From JABJMC01 sp964459205 (GTDB lineage: Bacteria; Patescibacteriota; Gracilibacteria; UBA1369; UBA12473), in assembly GCA_964459205.1 (NCBI GenBank), contig CAYWKJ010000009.1, positions 1-37,573 on the forward strand: a stretch of 37,573 bases of DNA, read 5' to 3'. The notes under the pieces are model-generated. The model saw only the letters and a list, made by a program, of their open reading frames with translations, made no database searches and was not told the DNA's origin. Shown piece after piece: positions 22,686-30,577 of this stretch. Both the position numbers and the translations under genes were made by a program. How positions within the stretch are numbered: position 1 is the stretch's first letter; each line of letters starts with the position of its first letter.

Positions 22686-24330
22686 AAGGTGTTAATTCAG
22701 CAAAATTTAAGGTTAGTTTCATGGTAAAGGAAATTTCTTCCTTTTCATCAAAATTGGAAATAGGGGCAACAACTTCGCTGATAAAATCAGCTTCTTCAAA
22801 AGCGTTTTGCAAACTAAGCAGGGTTTCGCGAGTATCAGCAATACCAACAATTTCAACCCATAGCTCAGCGTCATTAAACTCTAAGAACGTAACATTGATA
22901 CCCTCAGGCACGAGCGTTAAAACATCGTTCAAAGTATGCGTAACAGAGAACAAAGTGGCATCAATCCCTCGTAAAGCAATTACTTCGGCGTTAAAGGTCG
23001 TAATGGCTTCGCGTATTTCTTCATACCTAGTCCCGTAAACCATTTGTTCGACTCCTGCTTTTTTAATTTCCAGATTCATGCGGTCATAAACTAGAGATTG
23101 GTTTAGAACAAAAATCCCAGTCGCAATTGTCAGAGAAATTAAACTCATCATGACAGTTGCAATTGTGATAAGAATGGCGTTTCTTTTAGTTGAAAAGTTC
23201 TTTTTAAGACGATCTGGCAACAAGTTAATTCCCTCATCACTGCCCTTGGCAAGTAATGTTCGGAGAGCAATACCAATGGCACTAGTAAAGTAGGTTGCGT
23301 GCGGTGATTTTTCATTTTTCTCCTCATGCATGGCCAAAAACCGGTCGGAACGAATTGATAAACTTTTTCTTGGGTCACCAATCATTACTTCTTTATCCAG
23401 GAAGCTTTCAGTAGCAACTTCATAAACTTTTGGAAGATTTACAAACTCCCCAGTTAAATAAATATGCTTAATTTCTCCAACTCCTTCTTTTGCCTCTGAA
23501 TCCGAAATAATCCCATTAGCGACATTATAATTTTTCTTAAGAAAGTCCTTAATCATTGGGAGGAGTTTATCAGTCTCCAATTTATCTTCTCTCCATTGGG
23601 AAGCCACTGTGTTCTGGTCTAGGCCAGATTCTTTAGCCATAACTTCCACTAGATCTCCTCCTCCCTCATTAGAGCTGAAAAAGTGATCTATTTCCCCATT
23701 TTTAAGGATCAAATAATTAGTAGAAAGAGTTCCTAAATCAATAATTAAACTAACTTGCTCAGAGTCGACTTGCTCTTTGAATACATACTTAAGAGCCTCC
23801 ACATTAACTCCAAACAAATAAGGGTTTAATCCCATAGATTCAAATAAACGAGCATATGTGTCGGCAATATCCTTAGGTACCGCCGCAAATAGCACATATT
23901 TGGCTGCGGCGGGTTCTTTTTTAGATACTGGGGCTGATTTTAAAATTGTGATATCCCAGTACACATCTTGTATTGGAAAAGGAATAATGGTTTCCGCCTC
24001 AAAAGGAATCGCTTTTTTAATTTCTGCCTCCCCGAGATTACCGGGCATCTTAAAAATATGCACAAAAGTCTGTTTAGCAGGCAAAATAATAGCAATATTT
24101 TTGCTTTCGATTGGAGTAGGGTTTGCCCCTTTCAAAAAGTCTTGAACCATTCCTTTAAATTCCTGCTCTCTATCCTGTCTAATTTGCCCATCACGAATAA
24201 CATGAGACGGTATCATCACTCGGTTATATGACTCCAAAGAAATTTCGGTTTGCCTTTGCTTCAGCTCTACTACTTGCGCAGAGTGATCATGGAGATCTAT
24301 TCCTACAACTTTTTTAGGGAGATGAAACAT
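22663..24330 (-). CDS. PilM-PilN fusion protein of the type IV pilus
   Basis: The protein has 555 residues. Residues 1-~350 are PilM (actin-like fold): V-V-G-I-D-L-H-D-H-S at the N-terminus, F-K-M-P-G-N-L and A-I-P-F-E-A-E-T-I-I-P-F-P near 100, L-I-I-D-L-G-T-L-S-T-N-Y phosphate-binding loop near 197, and H-I-Y-L-T-G-E-F. After about residue 368 comes I-N-L-L-P-D-R-L-K-K-N-F, the cytoplasmic PilN peptide that normally docks into PilM, then a membrane helix (~384-407) and a PilN-type periplasmic domain. The two proteins, usually separate, are one chain here with no intervening start. TATAAT on the minus strand (24361-24356) may be an internal promoter. Confidence 0.92.
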   Translation of the reverse strand: MFHLPKKVVGIDLHDHSAQVVELKQRQTEISLESYNRVMIPSHVIRDGQIRQDREQEFKGMVQDFLKGANPTPIESKNIAIILPAKQTFVHIFKMPGNLGEAEIKKAIPFEAETIIPFPIQDVYWDITILKSAPVSKKEPAAAKYVLFAAVPKDIADTYARLFESMGLNPYLFGVNVEALKYVFKEQVDSEQVSLIIDLGTLSTNYLILKNGEIDHFFSSNEGGGDLVEVMAKESGLDQNTVASQWREDKLETDKLLPMIKDFLKKNYNVANGIISDSEAKEGVGEIKHIYLTGEFVNLPKVYEVATESFLDKEVMIGDPRKSLSIRSDRFLAMHEEKNEKSPHATYFTSAIGIALRTLLAKGSDEGINLLPDRLKKNFSTKRNAILITIATVMMSLISLTIATGIFVLNQSLVYDRMNLEIKKAGVEQMVYGTRYEEIREAITTFNAEVIALRGIDATLFSVTHTLNDVLTLVPEGINVTFLEFNDAELWVEIVGIADTRETLLSLQNAFEEADFISEVVAPISNFDEKEEISFTMKLTLNFAELTPYATNSNS

Positions 24331-24361
24331 TTTTATACTTAAATTTAATCTTATTATTATA

Positions 24362-24760
24362 CTATACTTCCTGCCAACCTGAAAGATCGGCGTTATAAAT
24401 TACACCCTCGGCCGTAAGGTCAACTGTACCCTGAAATGTTTGACTATAATCCAGGTGATCTACAGTAATGGTAATTGTTTTTGGTGAACTTCCCGTGACT
24501 ACAACTGTACAACTAGAATAATCCTCTTGCGGAATAGTTGTTCCGGTAAAGCTATCATCACTTTCTAATCTGGTAATCGCCTCTTCTAAGCATCCTTCAG
24601 CTAAATAATAGGAGGCTTTTCCACTTGAATTGTTTACATACTGATACGAGGTCGAAATACTTGTTTCGGAAGCCCCAACTACCAAAATCATAGCCATGAC
24701 TGATATCAGCAATAGACTGATAAGGGCAATTGATCCGCGTTGTGAATTTATATTTTTCAT
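24362..24760 (-). CDS. PilX/GspK-like minor pseudopilin
   Basis: The protein has 132 residues. The N-terminus is S-Q-R-G, then S-I-A-L-I-S-L-L-L-I-S-V-M-A-M-I-L, a prepilin site with no Glu at +5. GspK and PilX-type tip subunits are known to lack or vary this residue, so it fits the tip-complex K position. A Cys pair (G-C-L-E-E and S-S-C-T-V) may form a disulfide in the small globular domain. Start and stop overlap the upstream PilW-like gene (ATGA), so they are coupled. Confidence 0.8.
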   Translation of the reverse strand: MKNINSQRGSIALISLLLISVMAMILVVGASETSISTSYQYVNNSSGKASYYLAEGCLEEAITRLESDDSFTGTTIPQEDYSSCTVVVTGSSPKTITITVDHLDYSQTFQGTVDLTAEGVIYNADLSGWQEV

Positions 24761-25257
24761 TGTCTTAAAGATACGGCTAAATGAAGAGGGCTAACTAATT
24801 CCCCATTAAAGGCTGTTAATTCTCCATCAATAATAATTTGATCTGGAGCTTTATTCGCGGTGATCCGTGTAAATTCTAGTGAATTAAATGTAATGGTATT
24901 AGCATTTAATTGAATAGCTGGATCACTGCCTTTTTGAATAAAAGCATCACTATCGCTTAAATAAAACTTGGTTGGTGACTCAAGAGGATCCGGCATATTC
25001 AAAGAAAGCACCCCGTTTGGGTTATCAAACACACTAGCGCTTAGATCAAGGCTGCTTGCTTCTTGAATGGTTTCAGTTATTTTTTGAACAATAAAATCTT
25101 GATTTGTTTGTAACTCACTAAAGCTCTGTGAGGAAGCGGTTAGGTTCATCATATCAATCGCAAAAACCATAGCAGACATCAGGATTGCTCCTATAATGGC
25201 AAAGTAGAGAGTAATCTCCACCAGGGTTGTGCCTTTATTTTTAAGGAATTTTTTCAT
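24757..25257 (-). CDS. PilW/GspJ-like minor pseudopilin
   Basis: The protein has 166 residues. The N-terminus K-K-F-L-K-N-K-G, then T-T-L-V-E-I-T-L-Y-F-A-I-I-G-A-I-L, gives a prepilin site with Glu at +5. The helix is followed by a strand-rich domain with no Cys. Its position between the large pilin-propeller and the PilX/GspK-like gene matches the J position in minor-pilin operons. Confidence 0.82.
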   Translation of the reverse strand: MKKFLKNKGTTLVEITLYFAIIGAILMSAMVFAIDMMNLTASSQSFSELQTNQDFIVQKITETIQEASSLDLSASVFDNPNGVLSLNMPDPLESPTKFYLSDSDAFIQKGSDPAIQLNANTITFNSLEFTRITANKAPDQIIIDGELTAFNGELVSPLHLAVSLRQ

Positions 25258-25262
25258 GATTT

Positions 25263-27107
25263 CTAAGGATTGTAGTTAATGCGAATGCTTTCTAAAACCG
25301 GAGTTGTTATTCCATCTGATTCTAGGAAAGCCTGTATTTGAATATAGCGCTGCCCGGTTCGCGCTGGATCCAAAACAATTGGTGTTCTAGCAGTTTCGTA
25401 ATAAGTGCCAGTGGTTCCATCTGGCCCAACCCAAGTAGCAGAAGCTATATTGCCCGTGCTATTAGCGGACCTAAGTTGAAATTTAATTGCCCCCCCGGGG
25501 ACCTCAATGTGATCCCAATCTAAAAAGTTATAATCAACGTCTTCACTTCCGCCATCTAAAATATCGGATGTATAAGTGCCAGAGGTCGTAATCCCCTCTT
25601 CGCCTACACCAATAATTACTAATCCACTGTTATTCACATCAATAGCTAAATAAATATAATCACCGTCCGTAGCTATGCCTTCCGCTTTACCTTGAACATC
25701 TAGTTTATAAGAAAGAGTTGGATAAAGAGGATTCGAGATATCAATAACTGCTAGGCCTGCGTTCACATTGTCGATAGCAGCGTAGAGTTTGTCGCCATTT
25801 ATTACTAAATCCTCAATTTCACCGTCAACATCAATAGAAGTAGTAATTACTGGATTATAGGGATCAGAAACATTTAAAACTTGCAGTGAATCATTTGACT
25901 GCTCAGTCCCGAGATAAACAACTGACCCACTAATTTCAACGGCATTTACTTCTTCTCCAACATCCAGGGTGGCAATTTCATCAATATCAGTCGGGTCTGA
26001 AATATCTACAATTCTAAATCCTTCCCAGTCATTATCTGCCCCAAGATAAGCATAATTGCCACTTACCCGCACAGCTCGCACATTAGTCCATAAATTTAGC
26101 CAATCTACAATGTAGGAATTTTCTGGGTCGCTGATGCTTACAGAAATAAAACTATAAAAGAATCTTTCTATCCCCATAAACATATAATCACCATTGGGAG
26201 CTGGTTGATTCCCAGCAAAAATACTAAAAATACCAGGAGTCACACTAGGATTTACCGGATCACTAACATCAATCACAGCTAAGCCATCCCAAAAATCATT
26301 TACCCCAACGTAGACATAATTACCCTGCTTAGCCACATAACGTCCTTTGCCACCGACATTTAACTCGGCGACCACACTTGGATTAAGAGGATCGCTAATA
26401 TCAACTACGGCAAAACCTTTTTGGGTTTTGGAAACTGCCACATAAGCATAATTCCCATCCACTACGACATCCTCTCCATGGCTACCCACATTGGCTGAGG
26501 AAAAGAATGAACTTGGCTCGAGTATAGTAGCAATCTGCATAGTGCAGTTATCAGCCGGTGGGCTATCTGCGCTCACAGTTTCGGTGTCAGTGTAAGCTCC
26601 AGCATCAAACTCCGTGCAAGTAGTTTGGACCCAATCATCACTAGGCCAGTTTGAAAGATAGGTAGTTAAAGTCACTGGTCGATCAATAAACCCTTTCCAC
26701 AACCAAGTTACTTCAGAAATAACTCTTTTTATCTCTGGATCTAAGTCCCCGGTTTCAGCGATATCTCCAAATTCATCACGATAAACATCTTCGATAATTA
26801 TGGTGCGGCTGTAAAACCCATCTACATCTTCGGGAGCAGCAATAAACTGCCACTCTCCACTCACTAGTTCTAATCCATGATCACCATTTGTCAGAGAGGC
26901 AAAATCGCGATCTCTCATATTACGCACTGCCTCTAATCCTTCTTGAGCATACAAAAGAGCTTCGCTATCAAATTGCGTTTTGGAATCATTTTGCATGGTA
27001 TCTAAGGCTAGATAAACCGCCCCAACAGACAGCAATGCAAACAGAGTTGTCGCAATAATAATTTCTAGAATAACAAAAGCCTTTTTATTAGTAGTCGATT
27101 GTACCAA
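25263..27107 (-). CDS. type IV pseudopilin fused to an LVIVD-type beta-propeller, candidate pilus-tip adhesin
   Basis: The protein has 614 residues and starts at TTG 27107; TAAC 10 nt upstream supports this start. The N-terminus T-T-N-K-K-A, then F-V-I-L-E-I-I-I-A-T-T-L-F-A, is a prepilin spine with Glu at +5 and Ala rather than Gly before the cut. A PilV/GspI-like part (to ~190) ends with a Cys pair. Residues ~205-505 hold about seven repeats of the type h-x-h-x-G-x-Y-A-Y-V-A ... h-x-V-V-D-I-S-D-P-x-x-P, matching LVIVD repeats (PF08309), which form a propeller. The last ~105 residues are a jelly-roll-like domain (G-Q-R-Y-I-Q-I-Q-A). By analogy with PilY1 and large minor pilins, a tip-located adhesin is likely. 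No signal other than the pilin one is present. Confidence 0.85.
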   Translation of the reverse strand: MVQSTTNKKAFVILEIIIATTLFALLSVGAVYLALDTMQNDSKTQFDSEALLYAQEGLEAVRNMRDRDFASLTNGDHGLELVSGEWQFIAAPEDVDGFYSRTIIIEDVYRDEFGDIAETGDLDPEIKRVISEVTWLWKGFIDRPVTLTTYLSNWPSDDWVQTTCTEFDAGAYTDTETVSADSPPADNCTMQIATILEPSSFFSSANVGSHGEDVVVDGNYAYVAVSKTQKGFAVVDISDPLNPSVVAELNVGGKGRYVAKQGNYVYVGVNDFWDGLAVIDVSDPVNPSVTPGIFSIFAGNQPAPNGDYMFMGIERFFYSFISVSISDPENSYIVDWLNLWTNVRAVRVSGNYAYLGADNDWEGFRIVDISDPTDIDEIATLDVGEEVNAVEISGSVVYLGTEQSNDSLQVLNVSDPYNPVITTSIDVDGEIEDLVINGDKLYAAIDNVNAGLAVIDISNPLYPTLSYKLDVQGKAEGIATDGDYIYLAIDVNNSGLVIIGVGEEGITTSGTYTSDILDGGSEDVDYNFLDWDHIEVPGGAIKFQLRSANSTGNIASATWVGPDGTTGTYYETARTPIVLDPARTGQRYIQIQAFLESDGITTPVLESIRINYNP

Positions 27108-27537
27108 GAGAGGTAATGTTAAAGGTTACGGTTTTATTAATTTGAGCTGAATATAAATCAAAGGTCCCAAAATTTTTGGTTTCTCCTTTTGGAAGCGTAA
27201 AAACAATATCTTGCCCGCCACCACCTAAATTGATGTTCTGGGTTATGATAGTTTCAGGTAATTCAATTTCGTGATTAGAGGAATCGCTAGGAGAATAACT
27301 GCTTCCCTCAAACAAAATATATTTATCGGTTTCTAAGTGAATTCCATGATCTGAATTGTTTTCACCAGACATGGCTTTGCTTTGCGCCAGACGCAAATAA
27401 GAGGCTAAATTATTGGCTTCGGCATTAATATCTGCCCGGACTTGCGAGGTTTGACCAAATAGCAGCGTCATACCGCTTAAGATAGCGATAATCGCGATAA
27501 CAATGATAACCTCTAAATAAGAAAAAGCTTTAGTCAT
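27088..27537 (-). CDS. GspH/FimT-like minor pseudopilin
   Basis: The protein has 149 residues. M-T-K-A, then F-S-Y-L-E-V-I-I-V-I-A-I-I-A-I-L-S-G, is a very short leader with Ala at -1 and Glu at +5, then R-L-A-Q-S-K-A-M-S-G, the usual GspH/FimT region after the helix. The strand-rich C-terminal domain has no Cys. The ATG overlaps the pilC stop (TAATG), and the 3' end overlaps the propeller-pilin gene by 20 nt. Confidence 0.85.
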   Translation of the reverse strand: MTKAFSYLEVIIVIAIIAILSGMTLLFGQTSQVRADINAEANNLASYLRLAQSKAMSGENNSDHGIHLETDKYILFEGSSYSPSDSSNHEIELPETIITQNINLGGGGQDIVFTLPKGETKNFGTFDLYSAQINKTVTFNITSLGTIDY

Positions 27538-28745
27538 TAGCGTCCAAGCATGTTAGGTAATTGATAAATTGGGAGAATGATTGAGATGGCAAAACCACCA
27601 ATCAAAAGCCCCATAAAAACAAGCAGAATCGGTTCCAGCAAAACAGAAAGATTTTTGGTAATATTATCGACATTTTTCTCGTATAAACGCGCTAAATGAT
27701 CGGTTGTAACCTCCATGTTACCGGTGGTTTCTCCGATGTAAATCATGCGCGAAGTTAGGATTGGAAAAATTTTCCGATACTCCTCTAAGGCCTCACTTAA
27801 TTTACCTCCTTGCTCAACCTTAGCCCGCGATAAATGGATAGCTTTTTGATAAACATGGTTGCCCATCATATGTTCAATAATCAACAAGGCCTCCGTAAGG
27901 GGCACTCCTGAAACAAGCAGCGAATTCAAAGTCCGAGAAAACCGGGCTACATTAGCGTAAATTAGAATTTTTCCGAAAACTGGCACATAGATCATCACGC
28001 GGTGCCAAAGTGGTTTTAAGAATCTGGCTCTAAAAATAGTTACTAAAATGCCTATTGCTAAGATCGCTATCCCAACTGTTATAAGTGGGTTATCAGTTAC
28101 AAATGAACTAAACCCTATCAGAATACGAGTCGGGAGAGGCAATTTCATATCAAATGAAGAAAAAATATCAGTGATTTTGGGCATTACAAAAATCACAATA
28201 CATAGCATCAGAAGCAAAGTAACACTCACAATTACTCCTGGATAAATAAAAGCAGAAACAATTTTTTTGCGTAAGTCATACTCTTTCTCAAGTTGGACAT
28301 CAAGGTATTCCAATACTTCAACCAAATTACCAGCCTCCTCCCCAGTTTCGATCATATTTACAAATATTTCGGAGAAAACTCTGGGATATTCGCGAAGACT
28401 TTGGGCTAGGGTTTGCCCGGCTTTAATACGCTCAATAAGATTCTCGTACATTTTACGGTTGTTTTTGCGTGAAGTTTGGTCAGCCATAATTTCTAAGGCA
28501 TCGGTAATAGTGATACCAACCTTAATCATAGTGGCGATATGTTTGGTGAACATCATTTTGTCCTCCATGGTAAAACTTGGAGAATTCAAAAAACTAAGCT
28601 GCTTTTTGGGTTTTTCCAGGACAGAGATAATAATTGCAAAGTCTTTGCGCAATTTTTCAGTGGCTTCTTCTTGCGTTGCCGCGCTAATGGTTCCCTTTTT
28701 GCGGACCCCCTTATCATTACTGGCAACGTAATCAAATCTTTTCAT
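27537..28745 (-). CDS. pilC: PilC/GspF inner-membrane platform protein
   Basis: The protein has 402 residues. It has the family plan: N-terminal F-D-Y-V-A-x-N-x-x-G linker domain, then two T2SSF domains of about 120 residues (first near 70-190 with T-K-H-I-A-T-M-I-K-V-G; second near 270-390 with F-S-R-T-L-N-S-L-L-V-S-G-V-P-L), and three membrane helices (about 170-190, 220-245, 375-395). It couples the assembly ATPase to pilin insertion. TAAC (28757-28754) lies 8 nt before the ATG, just ahead of the pilB stop. Confidence 0.96.
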   Translation of the reverse strand: MKRFDYVASNDKGVRKKGTISAATQEEATEKLRKDFAIIISVLEKPKKQLSFLNSPSFTMEDKMMFTKHIATMIKVGITITDALEIMADQTSRKNNRKMYENLIERIKAGQTLAQSLREYPRVFSEIFVNMIETGEEAGNLVEVLEYLDVQLEKEYDLRKKIVSAFIYPGVIVSVTLLLMLCIVIFVMPKITDIFSSFDMKLPLPTRILIGFSSFVTDNPLITVGIAILAIGILVTIFRARFLKPLWHRVMIYVPVFGKILIYANVARFSRTLNSLLVSGVPLTEALLIIEHMMGNHVYQKAIHLSRAKVEQGGKLSEALEEYRKIFPILTSRMIYIGETTGNMEVTTDHLARLYEKNVDNITKNLSVLLEPILLVFMGLLIGGFAISIILPIYQLPNMLGR

Positions 28746-28750
28746 AGTTT

Positions 28751-29929
28751 TTAGTTATGCATAACACGAAGAACCTCCTCGATAGTGGTTTCGTGGGCTA
28801 AAACTTTTATCATTCCGTCCTCAAACATGGTGATCATGCCCTCTTTACGGGCTTGATCCTCAAGTTCTTTTGGCGAGGAGTTTTTAAGAATTAATTTTTG
28901 AACACTTTCAGAAACTTCTACAACTTCTGAAATACTGCTGCGACCCTTAAAGCCGCTATCATTACAGGCAGCACAGCCTTCTCCCTTAGCTACAATTGTT
29001 TTTCCGACATCTCCAAATTTGGCCAAAACCTCTCCTAAATCCTCGGTAAGACCATACTTCTTTTTAAGCTCCTCAAGTTGCGCCGGATCAACCTCAAAAG
29101 TGGTTTTACATTTATCACAAATTCGGCGGACTAGACGCTGTGCAATCACCAGCTTGGCAGTAGCAGAAAGCAAAAATCCTTCAACTCCCATTTCTAACAT
29201 ACGTGGCAAAGTAGAACCCGCGTCATTGGTATGCAAAGTAGCCAGAACCAAATGTCCGGTAAGCGCAGCATTAATTGCAATCCCGGCAGTCTCTTCATCA
29301 CGAATTTCTCCCACCATTATAATGTCTGGATCCTGACGCAAAAGAGCTCTAAGTCCGTTGGCAAAAGTTAAATCCGCTTTGTTGTTAACTTGGATTTGGT
29401 TGATTCCTTCGAGACGATACTCAATTGGATCCTCAATGGTAGAAATATTAACCTCTGGCGAATTAAGCTGCTTAAGCAAAGTATAAAGCGTGGTGGTTTT
29501 ACCAGACCCAGTTGGCCCGGTCATTAGGATAATTCCATTAGTTTTTAGGATGTTGCTTTTTATAACCTCTAAATTGTGTTTGTTATAGCCGAGTGCTTCT
29601 AAGTTTAGTTCTTGACGATTGGAACTTAAAATACGCATCACGGTTTTTTCGCCGTCATAAGTTGGCACAATCGAAACACGCAAAGTGATTTCATTGCCCT
29701 CTAGATCAATTTTAATACGACCATCCTGAGAAGCGCGATGTTCATCGGTTCTAAGATTTGCAAGAACTTTGATACGAGTTACGAGTAGCTCTAAAATCGC
29801 GGCTGGGAGCTCGGCAATAGTATGCAAAATTCCATCAACCCGATAACGAACTACCAAAAAATCTTTACTAGGCTCCAAATGAATATCCGAAGCTTCGTTT
29901 TGATACGCAAATAAAATAATTGTATCCAA
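28751..29929 (-). CDS. pilB: PilB/GspE assembly ATPase, C-terminal catalytic part (split by frameshift)
   Basis: This frame carries the whole motor core: S-D-I-H-L-E-P, Walker A G-P-T-G-S-G-K-T-T, Asp box, Walker B D-P-D-I-I-M-V-G-E-I-R-D-E-E-T-A, His box T-G-H-L-V-L-A-T-L-H-T-N-D and a zinc site C-D-K-C with C-A-A-C. The TTG at 29929 is unlikely to be a real start: conserved sequence (I-E-S-L-Q-D-A-A-K-I-L) continues upstream of it to about 29958, where the first part of the gene breaks off. Removing one A from the A5 run (complement of 29959-29963) fuses both parts to 564 residues, the normal PilB length. Confidence 0.92.
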   Translation of the reverse strand: MDTIILFAYQNEASDIHLEPSKDFLVVRYRVDGILHTIAELPAAILELLVTRIKVLANLRTDEHRASQDGRIKIDLEGNEITLRVSIVPTYDGEKTVMRILSSNRQELNLEALGYNKHNLEVIKSNILKTNGIILMTGPTGSGKTTTLYTLLKQLNSPEVNISTIEDPIEYRLEGINQIQVNNKADLTFANGLRALLRQDPDIIMVGEIRDEETAGIAINAALTGHLVLATLHTNDAGSTLPRMLEMGVEGFLLSATAKLVIAQRLVRRICDKCKTTFEVDPAQLEELKKKYGLTEDLGEVLAKFGDVGKTIVAKGEGCAACNDSGFKGRSSISEVVEVSESVQKLILKNSSPKELEDQARKEGMITMFEDGMIKVLAHETTIEEVLRVMHN

Positions 29930-29954
29930 AATTTTGGCAGCATCTTGAAGTGAC

Positions 29955-30446
29955 TCAATTTTTAGTGGGGTCTTTCATGGCCCCGGCCAAAAGTTTAGTA
30001 AATTTCTCGTTAACATCCTTGTTATAGGCTTTTAAAGCGGCTTTGATTTCTTTGGGAGTGGCATAGTGAGCCGTAACCTTAAACCCAGTCTTTTTCTCAA
30101 TAAAATTCAAAAGCTCGTAATTGTGTGGATTACTAATAGCCACTAATATTTCATCTTTTTTCTGATCAAAAGGCATTACAGACTGCTTAGCCGCCATGTT
30201 ATAAGGCACAATACGCAGCAATGGTTCGGGAATAGTTTTGTCGCTTAATTTAGCAAATGGGACCTTATAAAGATCAGCAAAAAGGCGTCCTATGACTTCA
30301 TCTGGTAAAGCCTCTCTCTCGAAAAGCTCTTCCTCGAGGGTTACTCCTTTATTTTTAGCAAACGAAATAAATCGCTCAATTTCTGCTTTTTTGAGCAGCT
30401 TTTTCTCGAGAAGCATGGCTTGAATATCGGATTCTTTTAGGGCCAT
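29955..30446 (-). CDS. PilB N-terminal MshEN/T2SSE_N domain (split by frameshift)
   Basis: The protein has 163 residues. It contains the T2SSE_N/MshEN pattern (L-F-A-D-L-Y-K-V-P-F-A-K-L, then V-P-Y-N-M-A-A-K-Q-S-V-M-P-F-D and I-L-V-A-I-S-N-P-H-N-Y), the nucleotide- or c-di-GMP-binding N-terminal region of assembly ATPases. It ends at a TGA directly after the A5 run. The first gene of the pilus operon; AAAC lies 12 nt before the ATG, and a strong promoter is at 30474-30502. Confidence 0.85.
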   Translation of the reverse strand: MALKESDIQAMLLEKKLLKKAEIERFISFAKNKGVTLEEELFEREALPDEVIGRLFADLYKVPFAKLSDKTIPEPLLRIVPYNMAAKQSVMPFDQKKDEILVAISNPHNYELLNFIEKKTGFKVTAHYATPKEIKAALKAYNKDVNEKFTKLLAGAMKDPTKN

Positions 30447-30473
30447 TTTTTTATTTTAGTTTTATTTCTTATT

Positions 30474-30502
30474 ATTTTACCATATTTCTCCTCTGTTATC
30501 AA
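30474..30502 (-). promoter_or_regulatory. promoter of the type IV pilus operon
   Basis: On the minus strand TTGATA (30502-30497), a 17-nt spacer ending in an extended TGG, and TAAAAT (30479-30474) predict a start near 30467 and a 20-nt leader. It is probably the main promoter for all genes down to the terminator at 21432-21465. Confidence 0.75.
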
Positions 30503-30527
30503 GTAGCTCTAACCTGAAAATCTCTGC

Positions 30528-30556
30528 ATGACGGTTTGGCGTTTTTAAGATACAAT
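30528..30556 (+). promoter_or_regulatory. putative promoter of pgi-tkt
   Basis: ATGACG (30528-30533), a 17-nt spacer and TACAAT (30551-30556) predict a start near 30563 and a leader of about 15 nt. The -35 match is modest. Confidence 0.45.
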
Positions 30557-30577
30557 CAGATTGCTTAATTTTTCCTT

